DNA of 64,000 nucleotides from a virus, in IMG/VR virus record IMGVR_UViG_3300020061_000004, positions 59,281 to 123,280 of that record, one strand, 5' to 3'. The notes beneath the pieces are model-generated. The model did not search any database and was not told the DNA's origin. It saw only the letters and a program-made list of their open reading frames with translations. A program made the position numbers and the translations under genes. Positions 50,941 through 59,088 of the stretch are shown here, in pieces. Within the stretch, counting starts at the first letter, position 1. Each line of letters begins with the position of its first letter.

Positions 50941-51164
50941 AGAGAATATTTCTCATTTTTCTACTATCTTATTTTCTGGAAGGATGTAACCAACCTGAAG
51001 AGATTAAGGTTCCTCATGGACACATCACTCAGGTAAGACTGATACAAGGAACTACTTATATAGAAGTAGAATTCCAAAGTGAATGTACCACTTGTTCTTC
51101 TTCTACTGAGTGGTTTGTAGGGAGTGATACTTGTAGAGTAGGGCAAAAAATATTAGTAAAATAA
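50934..51164 (+). CDS. 76-aa lipoprotein
   Basis: N-terminal signal ending YFLEGC is a lipobox (Cys about residue 18). Mature part is beta-like with a Cys pair (CTTCSSST). Overlaps UNG by 7 nt. Possibly surface exclusion or lysis; inference. Confidence 0.65.
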   Translation: MVKRIFLIFLLSYFLEGCNQPEEIKVPHGHITQVRLIQGTTYIEVEFQSECTTCSSSTEWFVGSDTCRVGQKILVK

Positions 51165-51171
51165 TATAAAT

Positions 51172-51414
51172 ATGAAGCAACTTGATTTTCCTACAGCTCA
51201 GGAAATAAGATCAATTAATCCTATTGCGGATATTGATCAATATCTTGGTAATCTTTCCTATGTAATGAAAAAAGCTAGGGCGGAAGGACAGGATAGAGTT
51301 ATATCACATCATGCTAACAATGCTGCTGAACGTGTAGCTCTTATACAATTTTTAAAAAGTAAAGGGTTTACTGTTTTAACAAGTGGTCATTACAGCATTG
51401 AAATTCAATGGTAA
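51172..51414 (+). CDS. Hypothetical 80-aa protein
   Basis: Helical protein with NNAAERVALIQFL and a beta C-terminus; close spacing to neighbours. No family. Confidence 0.55.
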   Translation: MKQLDFPTAQEIRSINPIADIDQYLGNLSYVMKKARAEGQDRVISHHANNAAERVALIQFLKSKGFTVLTSGHYSIEIQW

Positions 51415-51417
51415 TTT

Positions 51418-51642
51418 ATGACAAACTCATATGTAACACTAACAAAATATACTCCTACTCTCAATTCTAACTATAAAATGAGGAGTTTCTTTGAAACTAA
51501 TGTAGATGGAACGAAAGCTATGGAAATATTTCAATACTTGTTCAGTGAATCTGTCAAGAATTTTAAAGGAGGTTTTCCACAGTTTTCACATCTATCAGAT
51601 ACGGCTTTTGATGTACAGATCACTCTTCTAAAATCAGTGTAA
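51418..51642 (+). CDS. Hypothetical 74-aa protein
   Basis: Begins MTNSYVTLTKY; Phe-rich centre (SVKNFKGGFPQFSH). Stop overlaps the next start. Unknown. Confidence 0.55.
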   Translation: MTNSYVTLTKYTPTLNSNYKMRSFFETNVDGTKAMEIFQYLFSESVKNFKGGFPQFSHLSDTAFDVQITLLKSV

Positions 51643-52469
51643 TGAGAAACTTAGCACACATGCCGATTGAAAAGCTAGAGGAAATACCAACTCATCTTAG
51701 TATGAAATGGAATCCTCATAGCGGATGGACATTGAAGCCTTACGATCGCTACTATAGAGATAATTGGGCATATCTTAGGCTTTACAACAAATTAGATAGG
51801 ATTGTCAAGGCAAGTATTGGAAAAAATTGGAATGATATTTATTCTAAGTTAACAGTGCTTACCAGAAATATATCCTACGGCTTCAAACTTGATCACTTCC
51901 TAAGTAATGAGGTAGAAATACCTCATTGGAGTACTAAGGATCAGAGATGGAAATTCATGGGTGGATATAATTCCTATGAAGTTGATCTTGAATATCATAT
52001 AGCCAATTTAAAGCGAACATATGGTAATAGTACAATTAACTTCTATTATGTTTGTCCAGTCAGTGGTGTGCTTCGTTTAGTGAAATCGAGAATCTGGCCA
52101 TATAAGAAGAGAGATCATGCAGAGTTCTGGAGGAGACATTATAAATTTGCCTCTGAAAGAAAGAAGAAAAAGAAAAAAGAGCATATTCCTGAAGCTATAT
52201 ACACAATGATTAATAATCGTGAATTATTCAAGTTTTATACTGAGATAAAGAGCAATTATACTAATCGTCTGAAAGTATTAGCTAAAGGCTTAAAACCTAT
52301 TCCAAAAGACTATTGGAGTAAGTGGAATGTGTATACTCACAATAGTAACTACAAAAAGTTTAGTGAAGATCAAGTAACGCTTCAGAGTATGAAAGATCAA
52401 ATAGAAGAACTCGAAAAAGGAAACTTTGACGGATTCTTTGAAAGTGCAGTGTATTTATATTCGAAATAA
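51642..52469 (+). CDS. Hypothetical 275-aa basic protein
   Basis: Trp/Tyr-rich first half and a Lys/Arg block (SERKKKKKKEH) near residue 175. The end is a charged helix (QSMKDQIEELEKG). It precedes the amide-ligase cluster and may belong to it. No family. Confidence 0.55.
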   Translation: MRNLAHMPIEKLEEIPTHLSMKWNPHSGWTLKPYDRYYRDNWAYLRLYNKLDRIVKASIGKNWNDIYSKLTVLTRNISYGFKLDHFLSNEVEIPHWSTKDQRWKFMGGYNSYEVDLEYHIANLKRTYGNSTINFYYVCPVSGVLRLVKSRIWPYKKRDHAEFWRRHYKFASERKKKKKKEHIPEAIYTMINNRELFKFYTEIKSNYTNRLKVLAKGLKPIPKDYWSKWNVYTHNSNYKKFSEDQVTLQSMKDQIEELEKGNFDGFFESAVYLYSK

Positions 52470-52510
52470 AAAGAATGTCATCATTTCGAACAACCATAAT
52501 AAAAAATAAC

Positions 52511-52909
52511 ATGGAACAATCGCAAGACCCACAGGGTCCTTTATATGCAGTGTATGGTACATTGCGTCAGGGATTTGGCAACTATCAAAGGCTACTCAAC
52601 AATGAATTTTGCACCTATCTTGGTACAGAGCGCACAGAGCCTAATTTTCATATGGTAAGTCTTGGAGGTTTTCCCGGTGTAATTCCCGGTGGTAATCAGG
52701 CTATCACCATCGAAGTATTTCAGGTAAATTCTCCTAAAGTTGAGCAAGGTCTCGATTGGCTGGAAGGATATCCAAGCTTCTATGGTAAGATGGAAATTAA
52801 GACTAAATGGGGAATGGCTAATATGTATATCCTTGATGAGTCTTATTTGGGTCGTACAATTGTACCTAGTGGTGACTGGGCAGAACATATCGGCAGAAAA
52901 ATTCATTAA
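52511..52909 (+). CDS. GGCT/AIG2-like protein (second copy)
   Basis: 132 aa from ATG 52511. YAVYGTLRQG starts the GGCT/AIG2 fold; GLDWLEGYP holds the catalytic Glu. Comparative genomics links AIG2-like proteins with phage amidoligases, where they may release or trim gamma-glutamyl amides. First gene of that cluster here. Confidence 0.75.
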   Translation: MEQSQDPQGPLYAVYGTLRQGFGNYQRLLNNEFCTYLGTERTEPNFHMVSLGGFPGVIPGGNQAITIEVFQVNSPKVEQGLDWLEGYPSFYGKMEIKTKWGMANMYILDESYLGRTIVPSGDWAEHIGRKIH

Positions 52910-52924
52910 CAAAAAATACAAGAA

Positions 52925-53989
52925 ATGTTTCCTAAAGATTTTGTAAAGTCAATTCCGGGCTATCATGTAAATTCTCATATGGGTGTATCTTTCTCAACAA
53001 ATAAGTCTAAGATTCAGACTCTTAATGCAATTAAGAAGATGGGTATAGGAAACTTTTTGCAGGAAGATAACCCTATTAAGTATAATAGTTTTGAGTATAA
53101 CTATGGTAAAAATAAGACGAAGCTGTATAACGATGATCGTATCGTTGGCTCACCTATTCTTCATAGTATGACTCAATGTTGCTCATGGACTAAGGCATCT
53201 GATAGATGGTTCTTATTCCCATTTCCGGAAAGTAATTTCAAAGCCGTAGGTATTACTATTGATGATGCTTTGCATTATATCAAAAGTTTGAATGATCTCA
53301 ATGTAGGGTTTAAATATCTCTATCTTGGACTTCAGGAAGGCGGAGAAAGACTAAAACCAATTAGGGCAACTGGAGAATTTCATTGGTTTGCTGTTCCCAA
53401 GACAGCTAATAAGGATGGTAATCATCCTCCCTATCATATAATGTATTTACATTGGATATTCCTACGAATGCTTGTAAATACTCATTATAATGATGGTTTT
53501 CATATACAATCTCTTCCATATTTCAACTTTCCAAGGATATTTATGTATATGATGGAGGATTTGAAAGTGGCTCCTTGGAAGGCATTCTTATATACTCATG
53601 CCACTACCGCATGGTATAATTATTACAGTATGACTCATGCTCATGCTGATATTAATAATCCACTTCATAAATTTATGGTTCCTGATCTTGGAATAACTAA
53701 GAAGGATTTTAAAGCTGTATGGACTTCTGGAACTACAAACATGAATGATGCTTTCACCGCAGGAAGTAATGAGTTTTTCAAAACTAAAAAGTTGAATATT
53801 ACTCTTGAAGGTAAGCATGATGTTAATACCTGTATAAGTCTCTGGAGTGGAAAGCAATACCATGAGTTTGTACAGTATATGGACAGTGTTTACTCTTCTG
53901 AATCAAAAAAGAAAGCAGATAGTTCTAAAGCTAAACTAATTACACGTGGCAAAAAATCAGCAACCAAAAAATCAGCTAAAGCCAATTAA
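52925..53989 (+). CDS. Hypothetical 354-aa protein with Lys-rich tail
   Basis: Aromatic and His-rich body (THATTAWYNYYSM, MTHAHADI) and a tail from about 330 rich in Lys/Ser/Ala (GKKSATKKSAKAN). It sits between the GGCT-like gene and a COOH-NH2 ligase, so the tail may be a modified substrate; that is a guess. The ligase overlaps it by 44 nt. Confidence 0.5.
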   Translation: MFPKDFVKSIPGYHVNSHMGVSFSTNKSKIQTLNAIKKMGIGNFLQEDNPIKYNSFEYNYGKNKTKLYNDDRIVGSPILHSMTQCCSWTKASDRWFLFPFPESNFKAVGITIDDALHYIKSLNDLNVGFKYLYLGLQEGGERLKPIRATGEFHWFAVPKTANKDGNHPPYHIMYLHWIFLRMLVNTHYNDGFHIQSLPYFNFPRIFMYMMEDLKVAPWKAFLYTHATTAWYNYYSMTHAHADINNPLHKFMVPDLGITKKDFKAVWTSGTTNMNDAFTAGSNEFFKTKKLNITLEGKHDVNTCISLWSGKQYHEFVQYMDSVYSSESKKKADSSKAKLITRGKKSATKKSAKAN

Positions 53990-54776
53990 TAACCCCACAA
54001 TTGGGGCTGATATTGAGCTTTTTCTTAAGAATTATGTTAATGATGAGATAGTATCAGCTGAAGGTATCATCAAAGGAACAAAGTTTGCTCCGTTCCAGTT
54101 TGATGAACACAATCAGTATTTCAGTACATCTCTGGATAATGTAATGGCAGAGTTCACTATTCCGCCTGCAAGAGAATCTCTTCAGTTTGCAAATAACATC
54201 AAGTATGCAATAGGATGGATTAATGGATTCATTCCTAAAGAGCTTCAGACTGTTACACTAGCAGCAGCAAGGGTAAATCCTAAATATCTGGAAACAGAGA
54301 ATGCTAAACTGTTTGGATGTGAACCTGACTATAATGCATGGTTGATGGGAGATATGAATCCTAAACCTGAATGTGATAGTAACCTGAGAAGTGCAGGTGG
54401 ACATATTCATATAGGATATGATAAACCTGATTATGATATATCTATGGCCCTAATAAGGGCTATGGATATATTTATCGGTTTACCGTCTGTAATTCAGGAG
54501 CCTGACAATGAGCGTAAACAGCTCTATGGAAAGGCAGGGGCATTTCGCCATAAACCATATGGTGTAGAATATCGAACAGTTTCAAATTATTATGTAGAAA
54601 GTGATTCCCTAATGGAATGGGCTTTCAATAATACTCTTGAAGCAATCGATTTTGTAAACAACAACTCTCCTCTTACAGGTGAACATGCAAAGTCCATCAT
54701 CACTGCTATTAATACAGCAGATAAAGAACTTGCCAGTACAATCTGTAAGTATTTTGGAGTAAAACTTGCAGCATAA
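53946..54776 (+). CDS. Phage COOH-NH2 ligase type 2 (glutamine-synthetase-like fold)
   Basis: 276 aa, GTG start. GADIELF (20-26), a MAEFTIPP segment, SAGGHIHIGYD and GVEYRTVSNYY match the type-2 COOH-NH2 ligase family predicted to form amide bonds by an acyl-phosphate route. Substrate pair unknown. It lies between the Lys-rich-tail protein and a 57-aa gene, then an ATP-grasp ligase. Confidence 0.75.
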   Translation: MAKNQQPKNQLKPINNPTIGADIELFLKNYVNDEIVSAEGIIKGTKFAPFQFDEHNQYFSTSLDNVMAEFTIPPARESLQFANNIKYAIGWINGFIPKELQTVTLAAARVNPKYLETENAKLFGCEPDYNAWLMGDMNPKPECDSNLRSAGGHIHIGYDKPDYDISMALIRAMDIFIGLPSVIQEPDNERKQLYGKAGAFRHKPYGVEYRTVSNYYVESDSLMEWAFNNTLEAIDFVNNNSPLTGEHAKSIITAINTADKELASTICKYFGVKLAA

Positions 54777-54949
54777 TGAAATTGGTAACGTATATCGAAG
54801 TTTCTGAAAAGGAAGTATTACAAGCACTTGAGGAAAAGTACAACAGGGATAATAATACAAATCATCAGTTGGGTTGGTATGGTCTTAATTCGACATCCAA
54901 TATTACTGTTAGGGTTGTGAAACATAATAAAGAAGAGGAAACTCATTAA
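54776..54949 (+). CDS. 57-aa protein between the two ligases
   Basis: Overlaps the ligase stop (TAATG). Acidic helix with EKEVLQALEEKY and end KEEETH. Small size and place make it a candidate peptide substrate or subunit; unproven. Confidence 0.6.
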   Translation: MKLVTYIEVSEKEVLQALEEKYNRDNNTNHQLGWYGLNSTSNITVRVVKHNKEEETH

Positions 54950-54958
54950 AAGTAGTAT

Positions 54959-55897
54959 ATGATAAAAATTCTTGTTGGAAAGGACGGTCGTCCCTCAATG
55001 AAGAAAGTATTTGTTCTAATGAATAGTGAAGCAAATTTAGTAGTAAGGCGTATTCCTCCTAAAACGAAGAAGCCTTATTTACGTGTATTCGATGTACCAA
55101 AATCTGAAACATTCAAAAAAGCACCAATCAATGAACTCACTTTGGCAGGTAGTAAGATTATCCGATGGGGTAATCGAATTGAAGCAGAAACAGATAAGAC
55201 TACGATTGTCTACAACAAATCCGAGGCTATTGCGAAAGCTACGAACAAAAAGCTTAGTCGGGAACTCTTCATTGCGGGAAAGGTCCGTACTCCACTCTTG
55301 GTGATACCTCAAACAGTAAAGAATGAACAATTCCCTATTATCGCACGACCAAGTACTCATGCCAAGGGTAAGAACTTCGTTATACTTAAAAATGGTGCAG
55401 AGTTCGGTACACATTTCACTGCGAATGAAAAGAGTGGTTGGTATTACTCTGAGTACATCAACAAAGAAAGAGAGTTTCGTGTACATTGTGCGCATGGTAA
55501 GATTCTGGCGGTTATGGAAAAGACAAGAGGTGGCGATAAAATCGCGTGGAATCGTGCCGTTACAGGTGAACCCTTTACAAGGCTCACTCAGGATGCTTAT
55601 CCTTTCTCCGTCTGCTTTCAAGCTCTTAAAGCTGTTCGAACACTTGGACTTGATTTTGCAGGCGTAGATGTGATGCTCCTGGGGAAGGAAGGTATTGTTC
55701 TTGAAGTAAATACGAGTCCAACCTTGAACTCTAGTGATCATGTAAGTAATCAGTATGCAATGTATTTTGATTGGCTTAATCGGTCTGAAAAGCGTCGTGA
55801 ACATTGGGATTTCACCAAGTTCAAGCAAGCAGAAAGTTTCTCTTGGAAGAATTTCCAATTGAATGAAACTCCTAATCCAAAAGTAACAGCTCAATAA
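54959..55897 (+). CDS. ATP-grasp ligase (RimK-like)
   Basis: 312 aa. Residues about 120-285 form an ATP-grasp domain: FPIIARPSTHAKGKNF for ATP binding, YYSEYINKEREFRVH, and GVDVMLLGKEGIVLEVNTSP with the Asp/Glu/Asn metal ligands. RimK-like enzymes add amino acids to proteins or build peptides. It ends 16 nt before the remnant start of the amidotransferase. Confidence 0.8.
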   Translation: MIKILVGKDGRPSMKKVFVLMNSEANLVVRRIPPKTKKPYLRVFDVPKSETFKKAPINELTLAGSKIIRWGNRIEAETDKTTIVYNKSEAIAKATNKKLSRELFIAGKVRTPLLVIPQTVKNEQFPIIARPSTHAKGKNFVILKNGAEFGTHFTANEKSGWYYSEYINKEREFRVHCAHGKILAVMEKTRGGDKIAWNRAVTGEPFTRLTQDAYPFSVCFQALKAVRTLGLDFAGVDVMLLGKEGIVLEVNTSPTLNSSDHVSNQYAMYFDWLNRSEKRREHWDFTKFKQAESFSWKNFQLNETPNPKVTAQ

Positions 55898-55913
55898 CTA
55901 AAACCAAACAATT

Positions 55914-55928
55914 ATGTGCGGAAATTAA
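55914..55928 (+). other. Separated 5' end of amidotransferase gene
   Basis: ATG-TGC-GGA-AAT-TAA: Met-Cys-Gly is the exact start expected for a class II amidotransferase (catalytic Cys after Met), then a stop. The remaining gene begins CGIFG at 56572. Shows the original start, displaced by the inserted HNH gene. Confidence 0.7.
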
Positions 55929-55929
55929 T

Positions 55930-55960
55930 TTGTTTAACTCACATATTTTATATAGTTTTG
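55930..55960 (+). promoter_or_regulatory. Promoter of the inserted HNH gene
   Basis: TTG (55930-55932), 20 nt, TAGTTTTG (55953-55960), 4 nt before the HNH ATG. Confidence 0.75.
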
Positions 55961-55964
55961 CACT

Positions 55965-56531
55965 ATGAAAATATGTAAAAATTGCAAGGTTCCAAAACCA
56001 TTCTCTGATTTCTATAATGATAAAATGTATGCTGATAGTCATTATCCCTATTGTAAAATTTGTAAATCTCAGTATGATAAAAAGTATAGAGAACTAAACA
56101 AAACTAAGTATTCGAGTAAAGAATATAAAGAATATAATAGAGAAAGAATGAAAGTATATAGACATAATAACCCTGAGTTAATATTACTTAAAGGAGCAAG
56201 AAGTCGGGCTAAAAGGGACACTTTGCCCTTTAATATATCTATAGAAGATATTAATATACCAAAAACATGTCCTATATTAGGAATTCCTATTGTATTAAGT
56301 TCTGAAAGAATGGAAAAGAAATATCATAGTGGCTCTCCATCTATAGATAAGATAGTTCCTAAATTAGGATATGTAAAGGGTAATATACAAGTAATATCAA
56401 TGAGAGCAAATATAATGAAATCAAATGCAAGTTTAGATGAATTAGAGAGATTTTGCACGAATATTTTAAAATTAATTTCTAATGTTAGAAACAGTGATAA
56501 TTCAATTATGGATAGTGGGGCTATTAATTAG
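55965..56531 (+). CDS. HNH homing endonuclease inserted in amidotransferase gene
   Basis: 188 aa. N-terminal CxxC pairs (CKNC, CKIC) form a zinc knuckle, and the C-terminal half has the HNH-type region with GSPSIDKIVPKLGYVKGN and a DNA-binding helix (SLDELERF). It has its own promoter and lies between the split start and body of the next gene. A 5+4-bp hairpin (GATAG/CTATC, inner GCTA/TAGC) overlaps its end at 56511-56538. Confidence 0.8.
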   Translation: MKICKNCKVPKPFSDFYNDKMYADSHYPYCKICKSQYDKKYRELNKTKYSSKEYKEYNRERMKVYRHNNPELILLKGARSRAKRDTLPFNISIEDINIPKTCPILGIPIVLSSERMEKKYHSGSPSIDKIVPKLGYVKGNIQVISMRANIMKSNASLDELERFCTNILKLISNVRNSDNSIMDSGAIN

Positions 56532-59088
56532 CTCTATCTTGAACTTTAGAAAGAAGCAAACAGTTTTATTCTGTGGTATTTTTGGGGCATCTCTTAATCC
56601 AAAACTAATGGATAAGGGAATGTCTAAGGCAGCTATCGCCAAGTTCAAGATGTTAGGAATGTATAATGTGGATAGAGGTAAGCATTCGTGTGGAGTATTT
56701 GTTGGGAATACTATCCAGAAAGGTATTGACAAAGAAAAGATATTTACTGATTTCATCGTAGAACAAAACTTCAACGATCCAATGGAATCTGGTAACTTTA
56801 CTATGATCGGTCATACCCGGATGGCAACCCAAGGAAACCATACAGCGGATAATGCTCATCCATTTATAGTTGATGATGATTTTATTCTTGCTCATAATGG
56901 TGTTATACGTAATGTATGGACACTCTGTAACAAATATGAGATTAACCATACTCATATTCATGTTGATAGTCTGGGCTTGGCAAATCTCATCAACAAGAAA
57001 GGATTTACTATTCTTAATGAGTATGAAGGGTTTGCAGCCCTTCTTATGACTAAGAAGAGTGAGCCTAATTCTATGTATGTCTATCGCGGTGTTTCTAAAA
57101 GAAGCTATGATGGAAAGTATGAAGAAGAAAGGCCATTATACTATCTGAAAACAGAAGAAGGTATTTATTTCTCCAGTCTTGAGAGTTCTTTGCTCGCTAT
57201 CTCTGATAGTAGCACTGATAAACTCTATCAATTAGAAGGAAATACTGTATTCAAAGTAACCAATGGTGTTTTCACTAAGGTTAAGACAGTAGTTAATCGT
57301 GATTCTGTAAATGTAGGTATCACCACTAATACACACGGGGGGAGTGCATCTGCTAACTACCCAAAACCGAATGGAGTGGGGGCAGCGAACAAGACTACTG
57401 GGACTTCTACTACACCAAGTATGGGCGCTATCCTGTCAGGGACTAATTCACATATTGGTGCTTCTCACTCCAATCCTGCTGCGATATTTCAAAAGGATCA
57501 AATTCCTGCTATCTGGTATGAAACTCTTCCATCAAGAATGAAGGCTTTTACCAAAGATAAGAAAGGAATTATCTTTAATCAAGGAAGATATTGGATTGTT
57601 GAAGATGACGCTCTGGAATTAGCACATGGTTCTTATTATATCAATAAGAAGGGTCATGTTAATCGCTATAAAGAGCGTACAAACCATAACTGGTATTTCT
57701 TCAAGGGTGTAATGATGAAAAGCTTTGTCGCTTATCAGGAAGCTCTGAAGGATGAAGGTCTTCGTAGTGATGAATGGAATCTGGCAATGCATCTTTCAAA
57801 ATATGCAGATTATCCAATCTGTAATAGTAAGGAAGATTGTACTACACGCTGTAAGGGAGCATCTGATTTTGTAAAATTCCGTTGGTATCAAAACCAGACA
57901 ATGTGTACTAATACAGGTTTTACACCAAGATTTAGTAACAGAAACTATGTTATTCATGATGGTCTTCTTCACAGTATCACCTCTCAAAAAGATTGTGGTA
58001 TTATAGAAAAGACTATTGACAATGAAGAACTAGCAAAAGCAAGGTCTCGATCAATGGATACTACTGTAGAAAAAGTAACTCCTCCAGCGGTTATAATGCC
58101 ACTACTTCCTATTCTTGCAGGACAACCTGTTGAGTCTGGAATAAGCAATGAACTTCCTTTTCCTGAACCTCCTGTAACAGTAGTGGATGGTGATAATACA
58201 AATTATGAGGTGGCTCATTTTTATCAACCATTTGAGACTGTTCTTCAGGCAAGAGAAACTCTCACTGATCTGGAAACTAATGCCTTACGGTATTATGTTG
58301 CTGATGTGATGATGGCAGAGATGAATGTACAACCTGTGTCTATTTTTGATGAGCAAGTGGATGTTCAACTGAATATCTTCTTGTCTGTGTGTGTGGAAAT
58401 GGGTACAAACATCATTGAAAATTGGGATGATAAGAACTATTCTGATATTCTCGAATATCTTGTAATAGCAGAAGATAATCCCGATGGTGGCCTTTATGAG
58501 ACTGTAACATCTCCCGTGAAAGATAATATTGAAGAAGCGGAAAAGAATGAGGTATGTGAATATGTTCCCAAACCTAATACTGCTCCCGAATTCTCAGCTA
58601 AAGAGACTTTAGAAGAACTTAATGCGCATGTTGAAGGAATTGAAGTAAAACTCAAGGAAATGCACATGCAAGTGGTAGCTAAAAATCTCAATAGTATTAT
58701 CACAAGGGGTGAAAACAAACTCTATGCTAAGGATGAAACAGCAACTGTTCCAACAGTAGTAGAGAAAGAGTTTACTACATCTACTTATAGTAAAGAAGAT
58801 GAGAGAGACTTTGCATTTCAGGATGCAGTAGATTATCTCAATGTAGTACGCTCTAATGCAGATGAGTTACAAGCTCATGAAGATGATGATCTTGCACAGC
58901 ATGCTGCAAGTATTCTATATAAGGCAGTTGATCCTGCCTTTGAAGAGTTAAAAGATTTAGCAACCAAGTATAGTGAACCCGATTTGTTACGTCATATAAA
59001 CAGAACTTATGGCAAAAGAACTAATAACAGTACGATACAAGGACAATCCGGAATTAAAGTACAAGACGGTGAAGACCGTATCCGGTAA
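56482..59088 (+). CDS. Class II glutamine amidotransferase (split 5' end)
   Basis: The reading frame from 56482 is 868 aa; the catalytic domain starts CGIFG at 56572. Class II GATases need Cys right after the start Met and release ammonia from glutamine. SCGVFVGN, GHTRMATQGNHT, NAHPF and LAHNGVI motifs follow. Residue -1 here is Phe, not Met, and the true Met-Cys-Gly is 650 nt upstream across the HNH gene. It needs RNA splicing, processing of a 30-residue lead or a lost function. Central Cys cluster (CNSKEDCTTRC) and long acidic tail. Supplies ammonia for the amidoligases. Confidence 0.8.
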   Translation: MLETVIIQLWIVGLLISSILNFRKKQTVLFCGIFGASLNPKLMDKGMSKAAIAKFKMLGMYNVDRGKHSCGVFVGNTIQKGIDKEKIFTDFIVEQNFNDPMESGNFTMIGHTRMATQGNHTADNAHPFIVDDDFILAHNGVIRNVWTLCNKYEINHTHIHVDSLGLANLINKKGFTILNEYEGFAALLMTKKSEPNSMYVYRGVSKRSYDGKYEEERPLYYLKTEEGIYFSSLESSLLAISDSSTDKLYQLEGNTVFKVTNGVFTKVKTVVNRDSVNVGITTNTHGGSASANYPKPNGVGAANKTTGTSTTPSMGAILSGTNSHIGASHSNPAAIFQKDQIPAIWYETLPSRMKAFTKDKKGIIFNQGRYWIVEDDALELAHGSYYINKKGHVNRYKERTNHNWYFFKGVMMKSFVAYQEALKDEGLRSDEWNLAMHLSKYADYPICNSKEDCTTRCKGASDFVKFRWYQNQTMCTNTGFTPRFSNRNYVIHDGLLHSITSQKDCGIIEKTIDNEELAKARSRSMDTTVEKVTPPAVIMPLLPILAGQPVESGISNELPFPEPPVTVVDGDNTNYEVAHFYQPFETVLQARETLTDLETNALRYYVADVMMAEMNVQPVSIFDEQVDVQLNIFLSVCVEMGTNIIENWDDKNYSDILEYLVIAEDNPDGGLYETVTSPVKDNIEEAEKNEVCEYVPKPNTAPEFSAKETLEELNAHVEGIEVKLKEMHMQVVAKNLNSIITRGENKLYAKDETATVPTVVEKEFTTSTYSKEDERDFAFQDAVDYLNVVRSNADELQAHEDDDLAQHAASILYKAVDPAFEELKDLATKYSEPDLLRHINRTYGKRTNNSTIQGQSGIKVQDGEDRIR

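Noticed and set aside
55079-55894. 271-aa minus-strand ORF opposite the ATP-grasp gene
   Set aside because: The plus-strand frame has clear ATP-grasp motifs; the antisense frame has none.
55922-56576. Ordinary group I intron
   Set aside because: Only about 40 nt on each side of the HNH ORF, too little for the conserved core; kept only as one open possibility.
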